Shown here in pieces: positions 38,929-52,300 of a stretch of 64,000 nucleotides of DNA. The stretch is from Zarea fungicola (taxonomy: Eukaryota > Ascomycota > Sordariomycetes > Hypocreales > Cordycipitaceae). Under the pieces are notes generated by a model. The model was not told the DNA's origin. It saw only the letters and a list, made by a program, of their open reading frames with translations, and ran no database searches. Each line of letters opens with the position of its first letter. Positions within the stretch are counted from its first letter, which is position 1. The DNA lies in contig FWCC01000193.1 in NCBI GenBank assembly GCA_900169235.1, positions 124,001-188,000 of the forward strand, read 5' to 3'. Both the position numbers and the translations under genes were made by a program.

Positions 38929-40732
38929 GGTTAAAAATTAAGACACGGACTTATTTGAAATGGTGAAGGAGTTCAATATTTTCGTGGAGGATATCCGGCT
39001 GCTTTTAAAGAAATACCTGCGAGGCTAGCTGAGATAGTTTTGAAACACCCACGTCAGCAATGTGGGCAGCTCACATCTCTCAAGGCATAGTGAGCCAACT
39101 TAGACATGCAGTTGGCCAGCAATATGTTTTACACGTGCCAGCGCCTCACTCATTTCAGGAAACGCCTTTCCAGTAAACCCAGTTTTACCGTAACAGTTCA
39201 GGGGTTTTATTAAATAACATTGAGAATCACCGTTGATACGTGGCAAGGCGTCGTGACGAGTATTTGGATGTAAGCCACGAGGTGGGGAACTAGAGTGTCG
39301 TTCAAATGGCATTCCGGGCTTGGCCGGTTTCAAGGCGCTAGCCGTCTTTTCGGCTCTTTATTCACGACGCTGGAAAGATGCTCAGCGAGGATATGGGAAC
39401 ACAAACTGTGAAAGCGCCTCAGCGCCATTTTCCAATTGATGTGAAGCCTGCAGAGGGTGGCTGGACAACTGGTTTGTGGACATGAGGGCTTTTAAAGCGT
39501 GGCCTGCGCCGACAATCGGACGCTGAGATGGCTCCGAGTTTTTAACAGAATTATGAATCGACGACAAACTCAGCCATCTATTGTTAATAGCTGTCGGGGA
39601 TGATTATCCAACAGAGGCAATGCTGGGCAATGCTTGCAACCAGAGGCATCCAAGACAGGCAAGTTTAAAGTGAGAGTTACCACAATGCGGGCCATGAAGG
39701 GCGATACACTTACTGTTTAAACAGTCTGCATGACCGGAGCCGCTTCGGCATTTGGGTAGGGAAATCGCACACTGACGGCGTGAAAGGCAGACGAGCTTAA
39801 AGTTGGAGATAATGTTCCCCGAATGATGCTTTAAATTTGAAGCGCCAAGCTTTGTTGCCTTTGATGTCCGATATGTGATCCACTAACACGGCCCCAGTTC
39901 CTCGGTATAGGCATAAGTTGAACGGAGTACGGAGTATGTCTTTGTCGCACTACCAAGCTTACAGAGATGATAAGAATAAACAGTATTGTTTTGAGCATAA
40001 TTAGCGTCATGTCTTTGTCAAAAAAATCTCACCCACACAGTATGAATATTACTTTCTTCAGACCGTATACCTTTAAGCTAGAACAAAGCTACTTTCGGAT
40101 TTATGTTTTGCTAAACATCCGAATTGGATGGCGTCTGCATCACGCCCGTAATGGAGCACGTAGCAGACGTTTGCCTGGCAATAAAATCGCTTCTTTCATT
40201 GATTGGACAGGAAATCAGATGGTGTCGGAAGCCAGCGCCTACCTCTCGTCCATCCATCTAACCAACCCGGCAGCGAAGAGCAGAGCGGCAGCAGGTACAG
40301 CGCACTGTGCTGGCATTCAAACTAATGCCTGCCACCGTCTTGGTCCATCGGAATCTCACACTCTCTTCTCCTACGACTTGAATCACTTTCCAACCAGGCA
40401 ACCTCGCTTGGCCATAGTCGTGATGCGGCGATTGGTGGTGTCACGACCTACGTAGTAACTGGTTATGCCCACGCTATCCTCACTACAAGTAGAGTACTGC
40501 ATTACGCCTAGAAAGGGCTCTTGTGTAAAATGAAATATTTAAAATAGTAACAAGGCGAGGTGTGTAATATACAGAACATGATGCACCGTAATAGCAGTAT
40601 TTCACCTCAAGCATGCCTTTGCCTATGCTGCAGGCGTAATCTGTACGAGTATGTACGCCGAAACTAGCGCCGATCGAGCCCTTGCCCTGATGCCGATCCG
40701 TCGTCAGTTGGTACGCCATGAGAAGACCAGCC
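38929..40732. other. Intergenic, 1.8 kb
   Basis: ACBP promoter and the 3' flank of the CFEM-like gene. A 162-codon plus-strand frame at 39967-40455 has no signal peptide, domain or flanking splice signals that I trust. Nothing else recognised. Confidence 0.45.
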
Positions 40733-41324
40733 TCATTTCTCCCCAGGCTCCTCCGGCTCCTCAGGCTCCTCCGGCTCCCCAGTCTCCGTGCAAAACAAAT
40801 CGCATAGCGACTCGCAGTATTCGCAGTCATCATCATCCTCCTGTACACGTTGTCTGTTAGTATTGAAGTCATCCGCGTTTGAATAGTACATACACAGCCA
40901 CTATCACTGCAATACTGGGGGCAAGATGAGCAGGAGACTGCGTCTTCCTGCCGTTTCGAGATACCCGTCGTCAGCTGGTTGCATGCAGCCTGTGCGAATT
41001 TAAAACCGGCGTCTATAAATCAAGTTAGCAAGTATTGTCTGCGGGCAGATTTGCAGAGAGTGACGGCATACCCTTATAGTGTTTTTCAATTCCGCATTTC
41101 TTAATGCAAGGCGCAGCCTTGGAAGTAATTTGGTCGAGGTTATCGCAGAGGCTGCCAATCGGGCCGCTGCCATCACACTGAATGCTACTGGCAGCCTTGC
41201 CCAGACATGGCATGGCGCATTTGGCCTTTTTGAGTAGTGGCCCCGCTTGCTGGAGGAGGGAACCGACATCGAGAGCATAAGCCATCGAAGCAAAGAGCAC
41301 AACAGTGGCGGCCCTCATTTTCAT
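40733..41324 (-). CDS. CFEM-like secreted protein with acidic cysteine-rich tail
   Basis: A 159-residue secreted protein. Minus-strand exons 41324-41072, 41012-40894 and 40840-40733, with the frame closed at both introns (59 and 53 bases). The signal peptide is residues 1 to about 17. Residues about 34-95 hold a CFEM-like pattern (C-x3-C...C...C...C-x3-C...C), with seven cysteines seen against the usual eight. A KRQ site (about 114) looks like a Kex2 cleavage point. After it comes an unusual tail: nine closely spaced cysteines among Asp/Glu (SCSSCPQYC..., EDDDDCEYCESLCDLFC), then an EPEEPEEPEEP run. CFEM proteins bind haem or act at the cell surface; the tail's role is unknown, and metal binding is a guess. 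Confidence 0.82.
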
Positions 41325-41449
41325 TTTCTGGTGGCGATTGGTGAGGTACAGCGATTGCTATGTAGAAGAAATGTGTGTTGGAGTGACAAGTATGAGGAAT
41401 CTTGGAAATGCATTTGTAAAACAGAGGATAGAACACATACTTATATACC

Positions 41450-41457
41450 AGTACTCC
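41450..41457 (-). promoter_or_regulatory. TATA box of the CFEM-like gene
   Basis: The minus strand reads TATATAAG, about 126 bases before the ATG at 41324, a layout much like that of the Rds1-like gene. Confidence 0.5.
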
Positions 41458-42713
41458 TTCAGGGTGAGCAACCAACACGACGTCCACCTCGGCCCTCCAC
41501 AAGCACTGACAATCCGCCGAGACTATACAAGGGTACACAATTCATACCAAGGTCTTGGATGTACATTTAACTTGTCTAACCATCTGTCTTGGACCCGAGG
41601 TGGTAAGTCAAGGGATTTAACGGGCCGATCATAATATGGGAGGTTTGTCCATGCTGGCGAGCGCCAGTACAAGTCGAGGAAATGTCTTACTTAGTAGGCG
41701 ACCAGCAAGAATAGCGCGCCAAATGAATAATAGCTACAACTATGCCAAAGACTAGGATATCAACATGAAATAAATTTAAATGAATCATGTAAAAGCTATA
41801 TTAACACTAATTAAATATTTTCGGCTTCTGTCTACTTCTTGTAGTTTTGTATTTTGTACTACTTCAATATAGCTAATCAGTTGATTTTACACTCCTCTTG
41901 TTTTGAGCTCAAGTGACGCCTCTTTTCTGTACCAGGGTCAAATTTAGTGTCAAAAGGATCTACCAAGGGAGTCAAATATTTGCCTTACACCTGGTAGAAC
42001 TTCTATTGTAGAGAGCCGGGGACAAACCAGGCCCAGATAACCCAAGACATCCACTGAGCCGTGTTTTATTATCTTTTTTAGCACTTGTAGTACAAGCTAA
42101 GACCTCGAGTAGCGATTAGCCATTATTTAGCGGTGATCAGGTAAATTTGTGAACCGCGCATAGCGCCTGCAAAACAGCCGTACGCTTCGGCCAATCGTCC
42201 TAGATGCCAACAACTGGTCCCTTGACCTGAGTGGGACAGACATAATTTCTTATATACGGTTTTGTCTTGCATTGTCTTGCATGGACAAGACACGTGTTGC
42301 TGCGTGGTCATGGCGACACGGCCGGCGGCCACTCTTGCCTTGAGGACAATACGTACTCACATGGACAGGCATAACGGCGACCATAACGTGCGCAATAATT
42401 TGCATCTCACTCTTCCTCACGACGCATTAAGCTAACGCGTCTGCGTTGGCACCGCCCGTCTCCATCCAGCACGTACGCAACACGCCGTCGTGTACTAAAG
42501 CGAGCACGACACTGTACTTTGGAGTGCTGCCGTTGCTCGGATAACTTTACGTTGACAATAGATTGGCCTGGTATGGTAAAGAGAAAAGAGAAAGATTTTA
42601 TATACGTGTAAACGTATAAACGTGTCTGCTTCGTATAAACGTGTCGGGTTGTGGTCATGTCAAGCCTGAAGCGAACAACGGTATTCATGGTAACCCGAGG
42701 GATCGGTCCTCGC

Positions 42714-42737
42714 TCCTAGATCCTAGATCCTAGATCC
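42714..42737. repeat. TCCTAGA x 3.4 microsatellite
   Basis: Three perfect copies plus a partial copy of the 7-mer. Confidence 0.85.
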
Positions 42738-43993
42738 CCAGTTAATCCTACTTCAGTGGGCTTCGAGTTACTACTGCGACCTCAATTATGCAGGAACCGC
42801 ATGAAGCAGATGGGTACACTGGCAAAAAAAGCAGGTACTCACAAAGTAACCGGACTGTACCGCCTTTTTTGGGCACTTTGCATACCCATTTTCGACTTTT
42901 TAGCCCCAACCCTAATCTTTTAACGAGAGTCACAGCAGTAGCTAGTTATGCTCAGAACAATAGTAGCTCAGGAGTACCCCGTACGGAGTAGTGACTCGAA
43001 GCAAGCCCCTGCGCTGCTGGCAGACTAGGCCAACGGCTGACCAAGCAGAGGGATGCCAAGGTATTTTTAGATACGATTCAGTCCCCTTTTGGTAGCCATG
43101 CCATAGACCATTACTGCGACCAGGGCGTAATTGATTCCCAACCCAACTTGGCGCGAAAATTGGTGTGTCCGGCCGGGCTCGCCGGAGGGACAATAGCTGC
43201 ACCGGCCGTAAATATTTTTATTTCCAGCGTGCAGCAGTGTAAAAGAAGAGAAAGTGCATTTATTTGTATTAAATGTCCAACATATTCATGCCGGTAACCA
43301 ACAAAGTTGTAGAGTTCTTCAGAAGGAAAAACGGAGGGTTGAGCTGCAAGCCTGTGGGTACCGGCCAATTGTATAGACGCAAATGCTTGCGAAATTGCAC
43401 CAATAGTACTCTGCGATTTGGGGGCCTGCGATAAATGACTCTGCAATTAGAATACCTGGACCAAATCTTCATGCTGACGCTGGACCCTGGCCGATTTGGA
43501 GATACCTAGCCGGCCAAAACCCACACCAGGTCCAGCTCAGCCCCGTCACAAAGCTCCGACAGGCTACTATTCACGGCGACTCAGCCAACGAGGCCACCAG
43601 TCATGGCAGCACTATCAGAGTTCTGCCCCCTGCGCCTTTGCTTCATGGCGGCGGGTCAAGATGCTGACCTCAGACGCCTAGCAGCCTTCTACAGCGGACT
43701 CTGAAGATGCTCATTGGCCACATCATCGGGGCTTGCAAACTAAAACAGCCTTAAGGACGTTAGCCTCGCAGGAAACTGCTCCATTGCCGTCTGGGATGCC
43801 TGGCTAGATGGGACATGTCCGTTTGGAATCCGCCAAGCTTGCGTATTTCCAGCAATGGCCGCCATCAGCCTTGCGGGCCGAAGGGGGTCGAATAAAATTC
43901 ATATAGAAGCTTGTGTCTGGTGGCGGCTTGTGCCTTGATTCTTTCAATTCATTGATTGACGACGAAGGACGATCTTGCTGGCTGGTCGCAATC

Positions 43994-46900
43994 ATGGAAC
44001 CCACTCGTGATGAGCACGAGTTGCATGATAATTTGATACCCTCTAGTTGGCAGCGCGACGCGCAAGGAGACGTTCGACGCAGCAGCTATGGCCAAGGTAC
44101 GCTTTTCAACGCGCGAGCAAAAGGAAAAAAAAGGGTTCTCACGTACTGATGCTCGGTACAGCTCCACAAGGCGAGGAAATGCACGTTGACGAAGGCGCAC
44201 CCTTACATCAGGTCCCACGCTATGACGACGAGGACGAGGACGACGAGGATCAAGACATAACTGGGCCGGGGAGGCTGCCGTTTCGCTCACGGCGCTACGA
44301 TCTGGTACCTGACGACTCGGAATTTGCTGATCCGTTGGCCTCGCCACCGGTCCCTATCGCGAGCGAGGCGTACCGCTACAACAACGAGTCGCTGCATGTT
44401 GGCGTCTCCTCGGACCGCAGGGACTTTAGCAGTGCACAGCCATCACCAAATTTGCCGCCGGATTCCGAGCAGCTCCTACCGCGAAGCGGCCCCAAGGGCA
44501 AACTATGGACGCCATGGTGGCTCACCAAGATTTCGCTGCTCATGTTCACAGCCATCTTTACGTTGCTTCTTGTCGGTACCATACTAGTGTATTACTTTTC
44601 GCACTTGAACAATGGGTTTGGTGCGCAGACCGAGGCAAACCACTACCTTTGGAGATGTCTCCCAACAGCGGGTAAGACAACCATTCCATTGCCGCCCGTG
44701 ATTTGAAGAAAGTCGTACTAACCGCAGCAGTGCTTGTATTATTGGCCATCGGCTGGCGACAGGTCGATTATTGCGCCAAGATCTTGATGCCGTGGAGCGA
44801 CATGTCCAAGGGTCTGACGGCGCCGGAAAGGAGCGTCTTTCTCGATTATGTCACACCTGCTCTCCCTGTAGGATTCTATCGTGCACTTAGAAACCGCCAC
44901 TGGCCAGTTGTTTTGACCAGCCTCAGCTACATGCTACTCATCGGTTCAGTAAGTGTGCTTTTCATCCAAGGATAACGGTAGCTGTCTCTAACTAATTTCC
45001 CAGATGCTCTTTTCAACGGGACTGTTTTTGCTCGAAGATTCATCCGTCAGTGAAAAGAGAAGCGATATCAAGGTCATGTCACAGTTCAAGTTGGCGCCGG
45101 ACGCCGATGCAAAGAACTTCTGGAATGTTGGACCCGGCGCCGCTCAGCTCTACAATGCTGTCAACTTCCAGGGCCTTCACTACCCAGCAGGCACATCCGA
45201 GGACGCCGTTGTCCCCGATTTGCAGATTCCGCAAAACAGAGACACAGCCACAAATACCAACTATTCGGTCTCGGTCGACAGTCTTGGCTTTGACCTCGCA
45301 TGCGAGCAGCTGCCCATCACAAATGCGACCAAGACATCCATTTCGTGGAAGAGCATGCTCGGTCAGTACTTTGTTACCGATGTCAACACCTCAGACTGCG
45401 CCATCAAGGGCATTCCGGTCGCCGGTGGCCCGGACCACTACAAGTACAATGATCCGAATGCGACACAAAACTACCAAGCACAGTTTCAAGTCTACCCATG
45501 CAACACCGGCTGGGACTTTAGCAGAGCCGAGGCCAAGCCCGATGATCCCAGCGCCGCAAAGGTCTTTGATCCCACGGCCGATCAGCGCGTCTTTCTGTCC
45601 GTTACCGACATCGAAATCTCCCCATACGACAAGTCACTCAACGCCCCGACGTACATGTACGTCAACAAAATCACGGCTTTCCTGTGCAAGCCATCATACG
45701 GCGTGGGCACGGCGACAGTATCCCAGCCCAACGTCATAAACGGCGCAGCGCAGGTTTCGAACCAGCAAAAAGCAGCCGACCTGAAGCCCATCGACGGAGT
45801 GCCTAGCGGCGGTGTGGCCATGGCTGTCCACGCCTCGTCGGAAAGCCTCTACCTCGGCACTGGTGGCAAAGACTATGCCCTCTCGGAGATGGTGCCGACC
45901 TTTTTCCAGTTCATGACGATGAAGGCCAAGACGGACACCATTGGCGCCTTCACTGACCCAGATCTGCTAAAGAATACCGCGACAAGCGTGTACAAGGGCA
46001 TGGCGGCGCAGACCATGCACCTTCTTGCACGACAGGCGTCGCCTGAAAAGGCTGTTCAGGGTACCATTGTCTACCCTGGCGAGAAGCTCGTCGCATACCT
46101 AATCTCGACTATTTTCATGTGTGCATTCCTTGGTCTCAGCGCAATTATTTCCTTTTCTCTGGTCTTCATTGCCCCTCGGGCCGTCGTACCTCACCGCCCC
46201 GGAACCCTGGCTTCCATGGCTACCATCATGGCAACCAGCCCGCTGCTGCGACAGGTCGTGGCTGGCGCTGGAAAGTCAAGCGCATCTGGCCTACGCCAGC
46301 AGCTAAACGAGTTCCGCTACAAGACCGTCATCTCGTCGACACCATCGTCTTTCCGTCTCGATGCAATTCGGCAAAATGAGACTGAGGCTATCCGCGCCGA
46401 CCGCAAGGCGGCTTCCAAGTCCTCTTGGTGGCACCCAACAGCCAGCCACTGGTGGTTCCTTGCCATAGCTCTCATCGTCCCGCTTGCCATGATTGGTGCT
46501 CTCGAAGGCATTCAGCGCATCTCGGACAGGAATGAAGGCTTCCTGAGCGTGAACAACTCTGGTGCGACTATCCTGACCACATTCGTCCCCGCTGCTGTGT
46601 TGCTGGGGGTCGCTAGCATGTATGGCAAGTTTGCAACAATGGCTGCCGTTTTCGCTCCATTCACAGCACTGAGAAAGGGCCGTGCTAGTGCAGGCCGTAC
46701 TATGCACTTCAATGTCCTCGGCCGAAGTCTTCCTGTTGCCTTTTTCCGCTCTGTCAAGGCCTGGCACTTTGCAGTGGCCATTCTCCTCATTGGTAACTTT
46801 GTCGCTGCGTTCCTGTCCATTGTGGTATCCAGCCTCTACAGCGTCGTTGAGTTTGACCGGCCAGAAGACATGACCATTCACCGCATGGACAACTTCAAGC

Positions 46901-48354
46901 TCAATAATGCCAAGCTGGCTCTGCAGGACAACCACGCTGCGTCCATGGATAGCCTGATTCGGTACGCCGGACTCAACTACTCGCAATGGACATGGGAGGG
47001 ACTTGCCTTTCCCAAATTTGCGCAAAACGAGTTCCCCATTGACCAGCTTCTTGGCGGCGCGCCGCTCGTGGCCAAAGTACAAGCTCTCCGACCCGGATTG
47101 ACTTGCCTGTCTGTCCCAGCGACAGATCGCGAAATCACGCAAGTCGAGGACAAGCAGGATCCGTCCGCCTATGTCAAGCTCCCCTACCAGAATGACTACT
47201 GGACGCCCATCCCCGGGCAAATCACCGTCGGCTTCAACACCACCATGAACTTTTCCGACTACTGCGAGACGCCGCCCACGACCAACGTCTCCCAGACGAG
47301 CTGGATGCAGTACTTTAGCGTGCCCAACGACACCAGCTCCGCGTACATTGGCAAGGGCTCCGTGCTCCTGTGGAACGAGAAGGAGCTGTACGGCGACGGC
47401 GCCGTCAACACACACTCGTCGTCGCACGCCAACGTCGACTTTGACACGGCCGACCACGGGTGCCCCAGCTTCGCCGTGACCTTTGGCACCATCAAGGCCG
47501 TGCAGGCGGGCCACGACGGCGACGTGAATTCTTGGAAGTTTGAGCACGACCTCGCCAGCGTCGTCTGCTACCAGACCTTTGAGGAGGTCACCACCGAGGT
47601 CACCTGGCGGCTCCCCGACTTTTCCCTCGACGCGACCCGGCCCCCGCGCGTCGACGAGTCCTCCGCCACCCAGCTCAAGTCCAACACCACCACGGGCAGC
47701 CTGCGCTTCCAGATCCCCGTCAACGCGTGGCTCGAGGGCCTCAGCGACCCCATGTACAACCGCAGCATGCCCGCACCCTCCAATGGGCCTTCCTCCAACA
47801 ATGACGTCGACGAGTTCATCGACGCCCTCATCTTTGGTAAAGACGGCGTCCCCATTGCCGAAATCATTGGCGAGATTCAGACATGCCATCTCGGCGACGT
47901 CGTCACCACCGCGTACCAGAAATACATGGCGCAGGCCGTTTCACTTAATATGCGCTCCACAGAAGGCCTGAGCAAGCGCGCGACGGGCATCACGGGGACC
48001 ATGTCGATTCCGGGCCGCCGCCGGCTGGTGCAGAACGCGGCGCCCAAGATTGCGCTGCAGGTCATGCTGGGTCTTATGGTGGTGTGTCTCGTCGTCGCGC
48101 GGCCGCTCGTGCGCGTCGGCAAGGTGCTCCCGCACAACCCGTGCACGATTGCGGGCCTGGCGGCGCTGCTGGCGGACAGCAGCCTCGCGACGGACAAGGC
48201 CATCCCCGCGGGGTCGGAGTGGCTGGACGACAAGGGGATGCAGAAGGCGCGGCTGTTTGGAGGCTGGACGTTTGCGCTGAAGTGGTGGGATGATTCGGAG
48301 AAGCAGGCGGGCACGAGGCGGTATGGAGTTGGTACGGAGAGGGATTTGGGGTAA
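43994..48354 (+). CDS. Large fungal membrane protein, DUF3433 family
   Basis: A 1,394-residue protein. Exons 43994-44096, 44162-44671, 44728-44948 and 45004-48354; the frame closes throughout. The exon-3 acceptor is CAGCAG (NAGNAG), so the protein may read PTAAVLVLL or PTAVLVLL. The acidic N-terminus (RYDDEDEDDEDQD) is cytoplasmic-looking. A helix follows at WWLTKISLLMFTAIFTLLLVG. The DUF3433 segments (VLVLLAIGWRQVDYCAKILMPW and AVLLGVASMYGKF...SLPVAFF) occur twice, indicating an internal duplication. Large extracellular-type loops carry many N-x-S/T sites. The family is fungal-specific, with no established function. Codons become very C/G-rich towards the 3' end. Confidence 0.88.
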
Positions 48355-48625
48355 TTTTTAATCATACGCAAGGAAGCAACCTTTTCATCGAGCGAGTCTA
48401 CTTTATTCACTCGGCGTTTCATTTTGTAAGAAGAAAGAAGAGGAGATTTATTTATCAAAGCCACACAGCTATTTCTAGTTTGTTCATAGACGTCAGTCGT
48501 CAATTCATTGCAATACAAGTGAACTAATTCAAGGCTATATCGCTGCATCTAGTGTTGCTCATGTACATCATTTCAATTCATTCAGCATTCAAAGGCATCT
48601 CCCACCCAACGCAGCATTCACTCGT

Positions 48626-49312
48626 TTAGAACAGCTCCAACCCAACAAGTGCCGCCGCCATCATCAACATGGCTCCCACCTTGGCCCTAGCCGCCGCACT
48701 GTCTGAATCACCACCAGACGAACCTCCTCCACCACCACCACCACTACTACTCCCGCCGCTGCTCTTCACCTCCTTCTGCACCTCCTCCGCGTACTGTCCC
48801 TGCACGTTGCCCCTCGGCCAGTACTCGCACGCCACAAACCACCCCTTAGTCCCGCACAGCGTCCTCTCGCAGCCAATCGTCGTGGTATTCTTCCAGACCA
48901 GCTGGGTGAAGTGTCCCGTCGCCTCGGTGAAGCCCGGCTTGCCAAAGTTGTACTTGTCCCTCTCGTCGCCCCACGCCTCGACCGACGCCGTGGCGTTGGC
49001 GTACCCGATGGCAATGTTTTCACCATACGGGCCTCCAGAATGGGCAAACTTGCAGCTATCCGACGCAGCCTTGTCGAGATACCCCTTGGCGAAACTGGCG
49101 AGGGTGTCGTTCCAGGTCACGGCCGTGGCGTTGTGCTCGCGCCGGTAGACGTTTGTGCTGTTGAGCATGGCCGAGGTGAAGACGTAGCGCTTCGAGTAGG
49201 ACGGCTCCTGGGAGGGGATTGCGGGAGCGGCGGTGACGGTCACCACGCTGGCGGTCGCGGCGCGGAGCAGTAGCAGTGCGGAGAGGAGAAGGAGACGGGT
49301 CAGGATGTTCAT
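48626..49312 (-). CDS. GPI-anchored CAP (SCP/PR-1) domain protein
   Basis: A 228-residue secreted protein, single exon. The reading frame is open to 49318 but begins with GTG there; the ATG is at 49312. It has a signal peptide of about 20 residues. The CAP domain covers about 50-185, with the cavity His in REHNATA, Glu in GENIA and His in TGHFTQLVW, plus ACEYWPRGN near its end. A Ser/Gly-rich linker and a hydrophobic C-terminus (VGAMLMMAAALVGLELF) follow, the layout of a GPI attachment signal. Fungal CAP proteins (the Pry type) bind sterols and fatty acids outside the cell. It converges with the DUF3433 gene, 271 bases apart. Confidence 0.9.
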   Translation of the reverse strand: MNILTRLLLLSALLLLRAATASVVTVTAAPAIPSQEPSYSKRYVFTSAMLNSTNVYRREHNATAVTWNDTLASFAKGYLDKAASDSCKFAHSGGPYGENIAIGYANATASVEAWGDERDKYNFGKPGFTEATGHFTQLVWKNTTTIGCERTLCGTKGWFVACEYWPRGNVQGQYAEEVQKEVKSSGGSSSGGGGGGGSSGGDSDSAAARAKVGAMLMMAAALVGLELF

Positions 49313-52300
49313 TGTCACGACGTCGTGTTTGTATTTTGCCTGTGCATATGTATGTATGTGTATTACTTGCTGAGTATGTACTGTAAAAATGTAGTTGAGC
49401 GTTCGAAGAGAGTGAGAGAGAAAGTGTACAAGTAAAGGGGAAATAAATTAAACAAGAGGAAAATAAACAATGACAACATCCATTACCAAAGCCAACCAAG
49501 AAGCATCGTATATGAACGACATCATCGTCAATCACGTCCCGGATTGGGTGGAAATGTGGCTTGCAGCGAGCGACAAAGGGCCAAAAACAGGGTTTTTGGC
49601 TGGTAACGTCTCGTCAGCGCACACGCCTGCCCAATAAACACACAAAGGATCAAAAACAAAACAATTCGCTTGAGAAAAAAGAGTTAGATTCAACGTTTCA
49701 AAGACGACACCCACAAACCGTTGATCCAGCCCTGTCGCGTTTTTGGTAAACATGGTGTATTGGCAAGTAACGACTCCGTCGCAGAATCGCCTCACGGGTG
49801 GCCGCTTGTTTCGCGACCTTAGTTTCGGCGCTTATCACAGCGGTTTCAAGTCTGGAAGGGCTGACAAGATGCCCGTCCACGATTCATTACCGTGGGCTGC
49901 AATTTTCATGCGAGCAGAGTTGTATGAACATAACGCCAGAAATATAGAATGAGGGATTCAAAATAGCAGTCCCAAAGCAGCGAGGCTACCGTTCATGCCA
50001 TTCTACAAAACAGCCTAGCCGGAGAATGCTCCTCGGTCCGTACTCGGGCCAGTTACCTCATTCATGCCCAGCAGGGGAATCATTGCCGTATCGGTGCTAT
50101 AGTTAATCTGCCGATATGGGCATGGCTTTGATGCACCTGACCCAAAGAGCATCATCCTGAATCCTCCAACGGCAACGGCAGCTAGGCAAGCTTGGTATGC
50201 AGGCTGCCAGCCTACTAGTAGTGCCCTGCCAGCCACCGTCTCCGTATGCGCGAGGCGTCTTGCAGTTGCATGTATTTACGGCAACTGTCGCTGACGTACA
50301 TGCTACAATCAATCCTGGTGGCAATATTAGCCACATTGCTATTCCGTCAAGGGCTACGTTTACTGTATAGTAATAAAACCGTTATTGGCCCATGCGATGA
50401 GCGCCATGCGAGGCCGGGGCACGGGTTATCCGGCTTTGGTGAATCCGGCCACCGACAGCAACGGCAGCCGACTTGGATGCCGTCGTGGACATACCTTCCC
50501 TGAGCATTTAATTAAATCTTGTCCGTGCTCTATGGCTCAATAGTTCGTGGCTCGAATCGGGGTACTCCCCGCCCCCCAAGCTCCCCCACATCGGCAAGCT
50601 GGGTAAGTCAAAAGAAGCAAATTACTGAGCGGGAATACAAAGCCTCGCGTGTCCACACCTTCCAAAGCTAGTTGACCAGAGGGCGCCGAGCAGGGGGTAA
50701 TAAAGGATTCATCCGTCGTGAAATGAATGCTTCGCAGAACAAGCCCACTTTTCTGAAGAACAAGTTCTTTTCCTGCATTGGAAAAAAAAGTGGTCTCATC
50801 AGGCAATTTGCTCCGCCAGGCCAGTCATCGAAATGTTCTAGTCCGTAGGCCGGTGTGGTGGTGCCGCGGACGACCAGCGTGGCGGCTTTCGGAACCGGAA
50901 ATGCAGGTGCTTGGCGGCCTCGCAGATGGATGCAATGCGAACGGGTAAAAGGATCGTGATTTTACACGGCGCAAGTCGCAGTAGCCGTCGACTGGAGAAC
51001 TTCGGACATGACATTGCCCGTAAACGTCAGACAGTCACTACACAAGCCGATACAAGAGCCTGCTCCGTGTGCCGGCGGCCACTATCTTGAAGTCACCGTG
51101 CTGCTCTTGGTGCTAATAGACAATTAGACAATGCATGCAAATGTCAGAGCCAAGCATCAATGTATGCGTTTGCCGAGTCTCTTCCAGGTGTTTTACCCTT
51201 CTTCTTCTTGCAGACTATGAAAGTCGCGCAGACTGCCAATATTCTGTCATTTGCCGAGAACTGCCAAGCTCCGATAACAGGGATTGGTCAAGTTGGGTCA
51301 GGCAAAGTTTGTATGCGCACCGTGTTAGCGATACCTCTTATGTTGCAGAGGCTGGAGACCGCCGTTCCTCATAAAGTACCACCTGGCAACATATGGCTCG
51401 GTGCCTGCAGGCGCATACAGTCGAATTAGTAAAACCGAGCAACTGTGCTGTTGGTGTGGCCTGCAGACATGCGGCTTCTCACCAACTCGGTATAAAGTGG
51501 TGTGGAGTCTTGTCGCATTGCATGCAAGCACGTTGCAATGAAGGGGCGGTGCTTTCCGCAGCTCAATCATGGCTCAAAGACATGATCAATTGCACAGAGC
51601 AGGGCATTCAGTTATCCCAACTTTGGCTTATTGCCTTGATAGTTTTGGGAGCGGCCATTCCATCTCGGCGAGCAAGGAGCTGCGCTTTCGGGTCTTACGG
51701 CGCCACCAGCGCGTACCACAACTGGTAGTTGAATCCGGGGTAGACCAAGAGTTCCTTTTCCGTGGCTTCCGTTACCATTGATCCAGGGCCGTGGCACCAG
51801 AATTCATTGCATTAGCAGTCGTGGTATTGATCAGCTGGTCTGATCCTATTACTACATGGTGGTGTACCCGTACTGAACTCCGACCAGAGGTGCGGCTTGC
51901 GTGTGTCGTCGGGAAACTAGGCTAGTCCGTGGCCCTCCCAACAAATTGGCACGACGCAGATCGCCAGCGTCTGGTAAATCATCACATGTCTAGCTTGCGT
52001 GGGATTTTCGAGATGGCTATTATTGGCTCGCTTGTCTGTAAATGGCCACTTTAATAAGCCATACTCTGGCGTAGTGCCAAAGGTCGGATGTAGCAAGAGC
52101 CGCGACGCCAACACATCAGGCATGTCGAGTGATTGCAAGCGTTTGCACGGAGGGATTCTGACATATTTTGATCGACTTTTGCAGCCCACAAAACAGGCTC
52201 TTGATGGATTGGTGAGATTGCGTGTCAGACTGTCAGTCGGCGAGGTGGTGACGTGGAGCAAACTCTATTACATGGCGCCTAGCTTTCATGCGCGACAATT

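Larger units (their letters stand above)
41325..43993. other. Intergenic, 2.7 kb, with AT-rich core and short repeats
   Basis: No gene I can support. 41740-41890 is AT-rich. The 14-mer CGTATAAACGTGTC occurs twice (42613 and 42632). A 7-base tandem repeat is at 42714-42737. Remaining open frames lack recognisable domains. Confidence 0.45.

Noticed and set aside
39967..40455. 162-codon plus-strand frame
   Set aside because: No domain, signal peptide or believable splice partners; the composition resembles intergenic DNA.
42280..42300. CACGTG at about 42290 (also about 5918 and 36293) as further cluster elements
   Set aside because: These lack the CCGRT extension and are not near related genes, so they count as plain E-boxes.
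46303..47889. 528-codon open frame on the minus strand
   Set aside because: Fully antisense to the DUF3433 gene; long antisense frames are expected where codons are C/G-ending. No domain, signal peptide or initiation context of its own.
50520..50590. tRNA-like A/B box words (TGGCTCAATAG and GGCTCGAATC)
   Set aside because: The two boxes are only about 19 bases apart and no cloverleaf stems can be formed.
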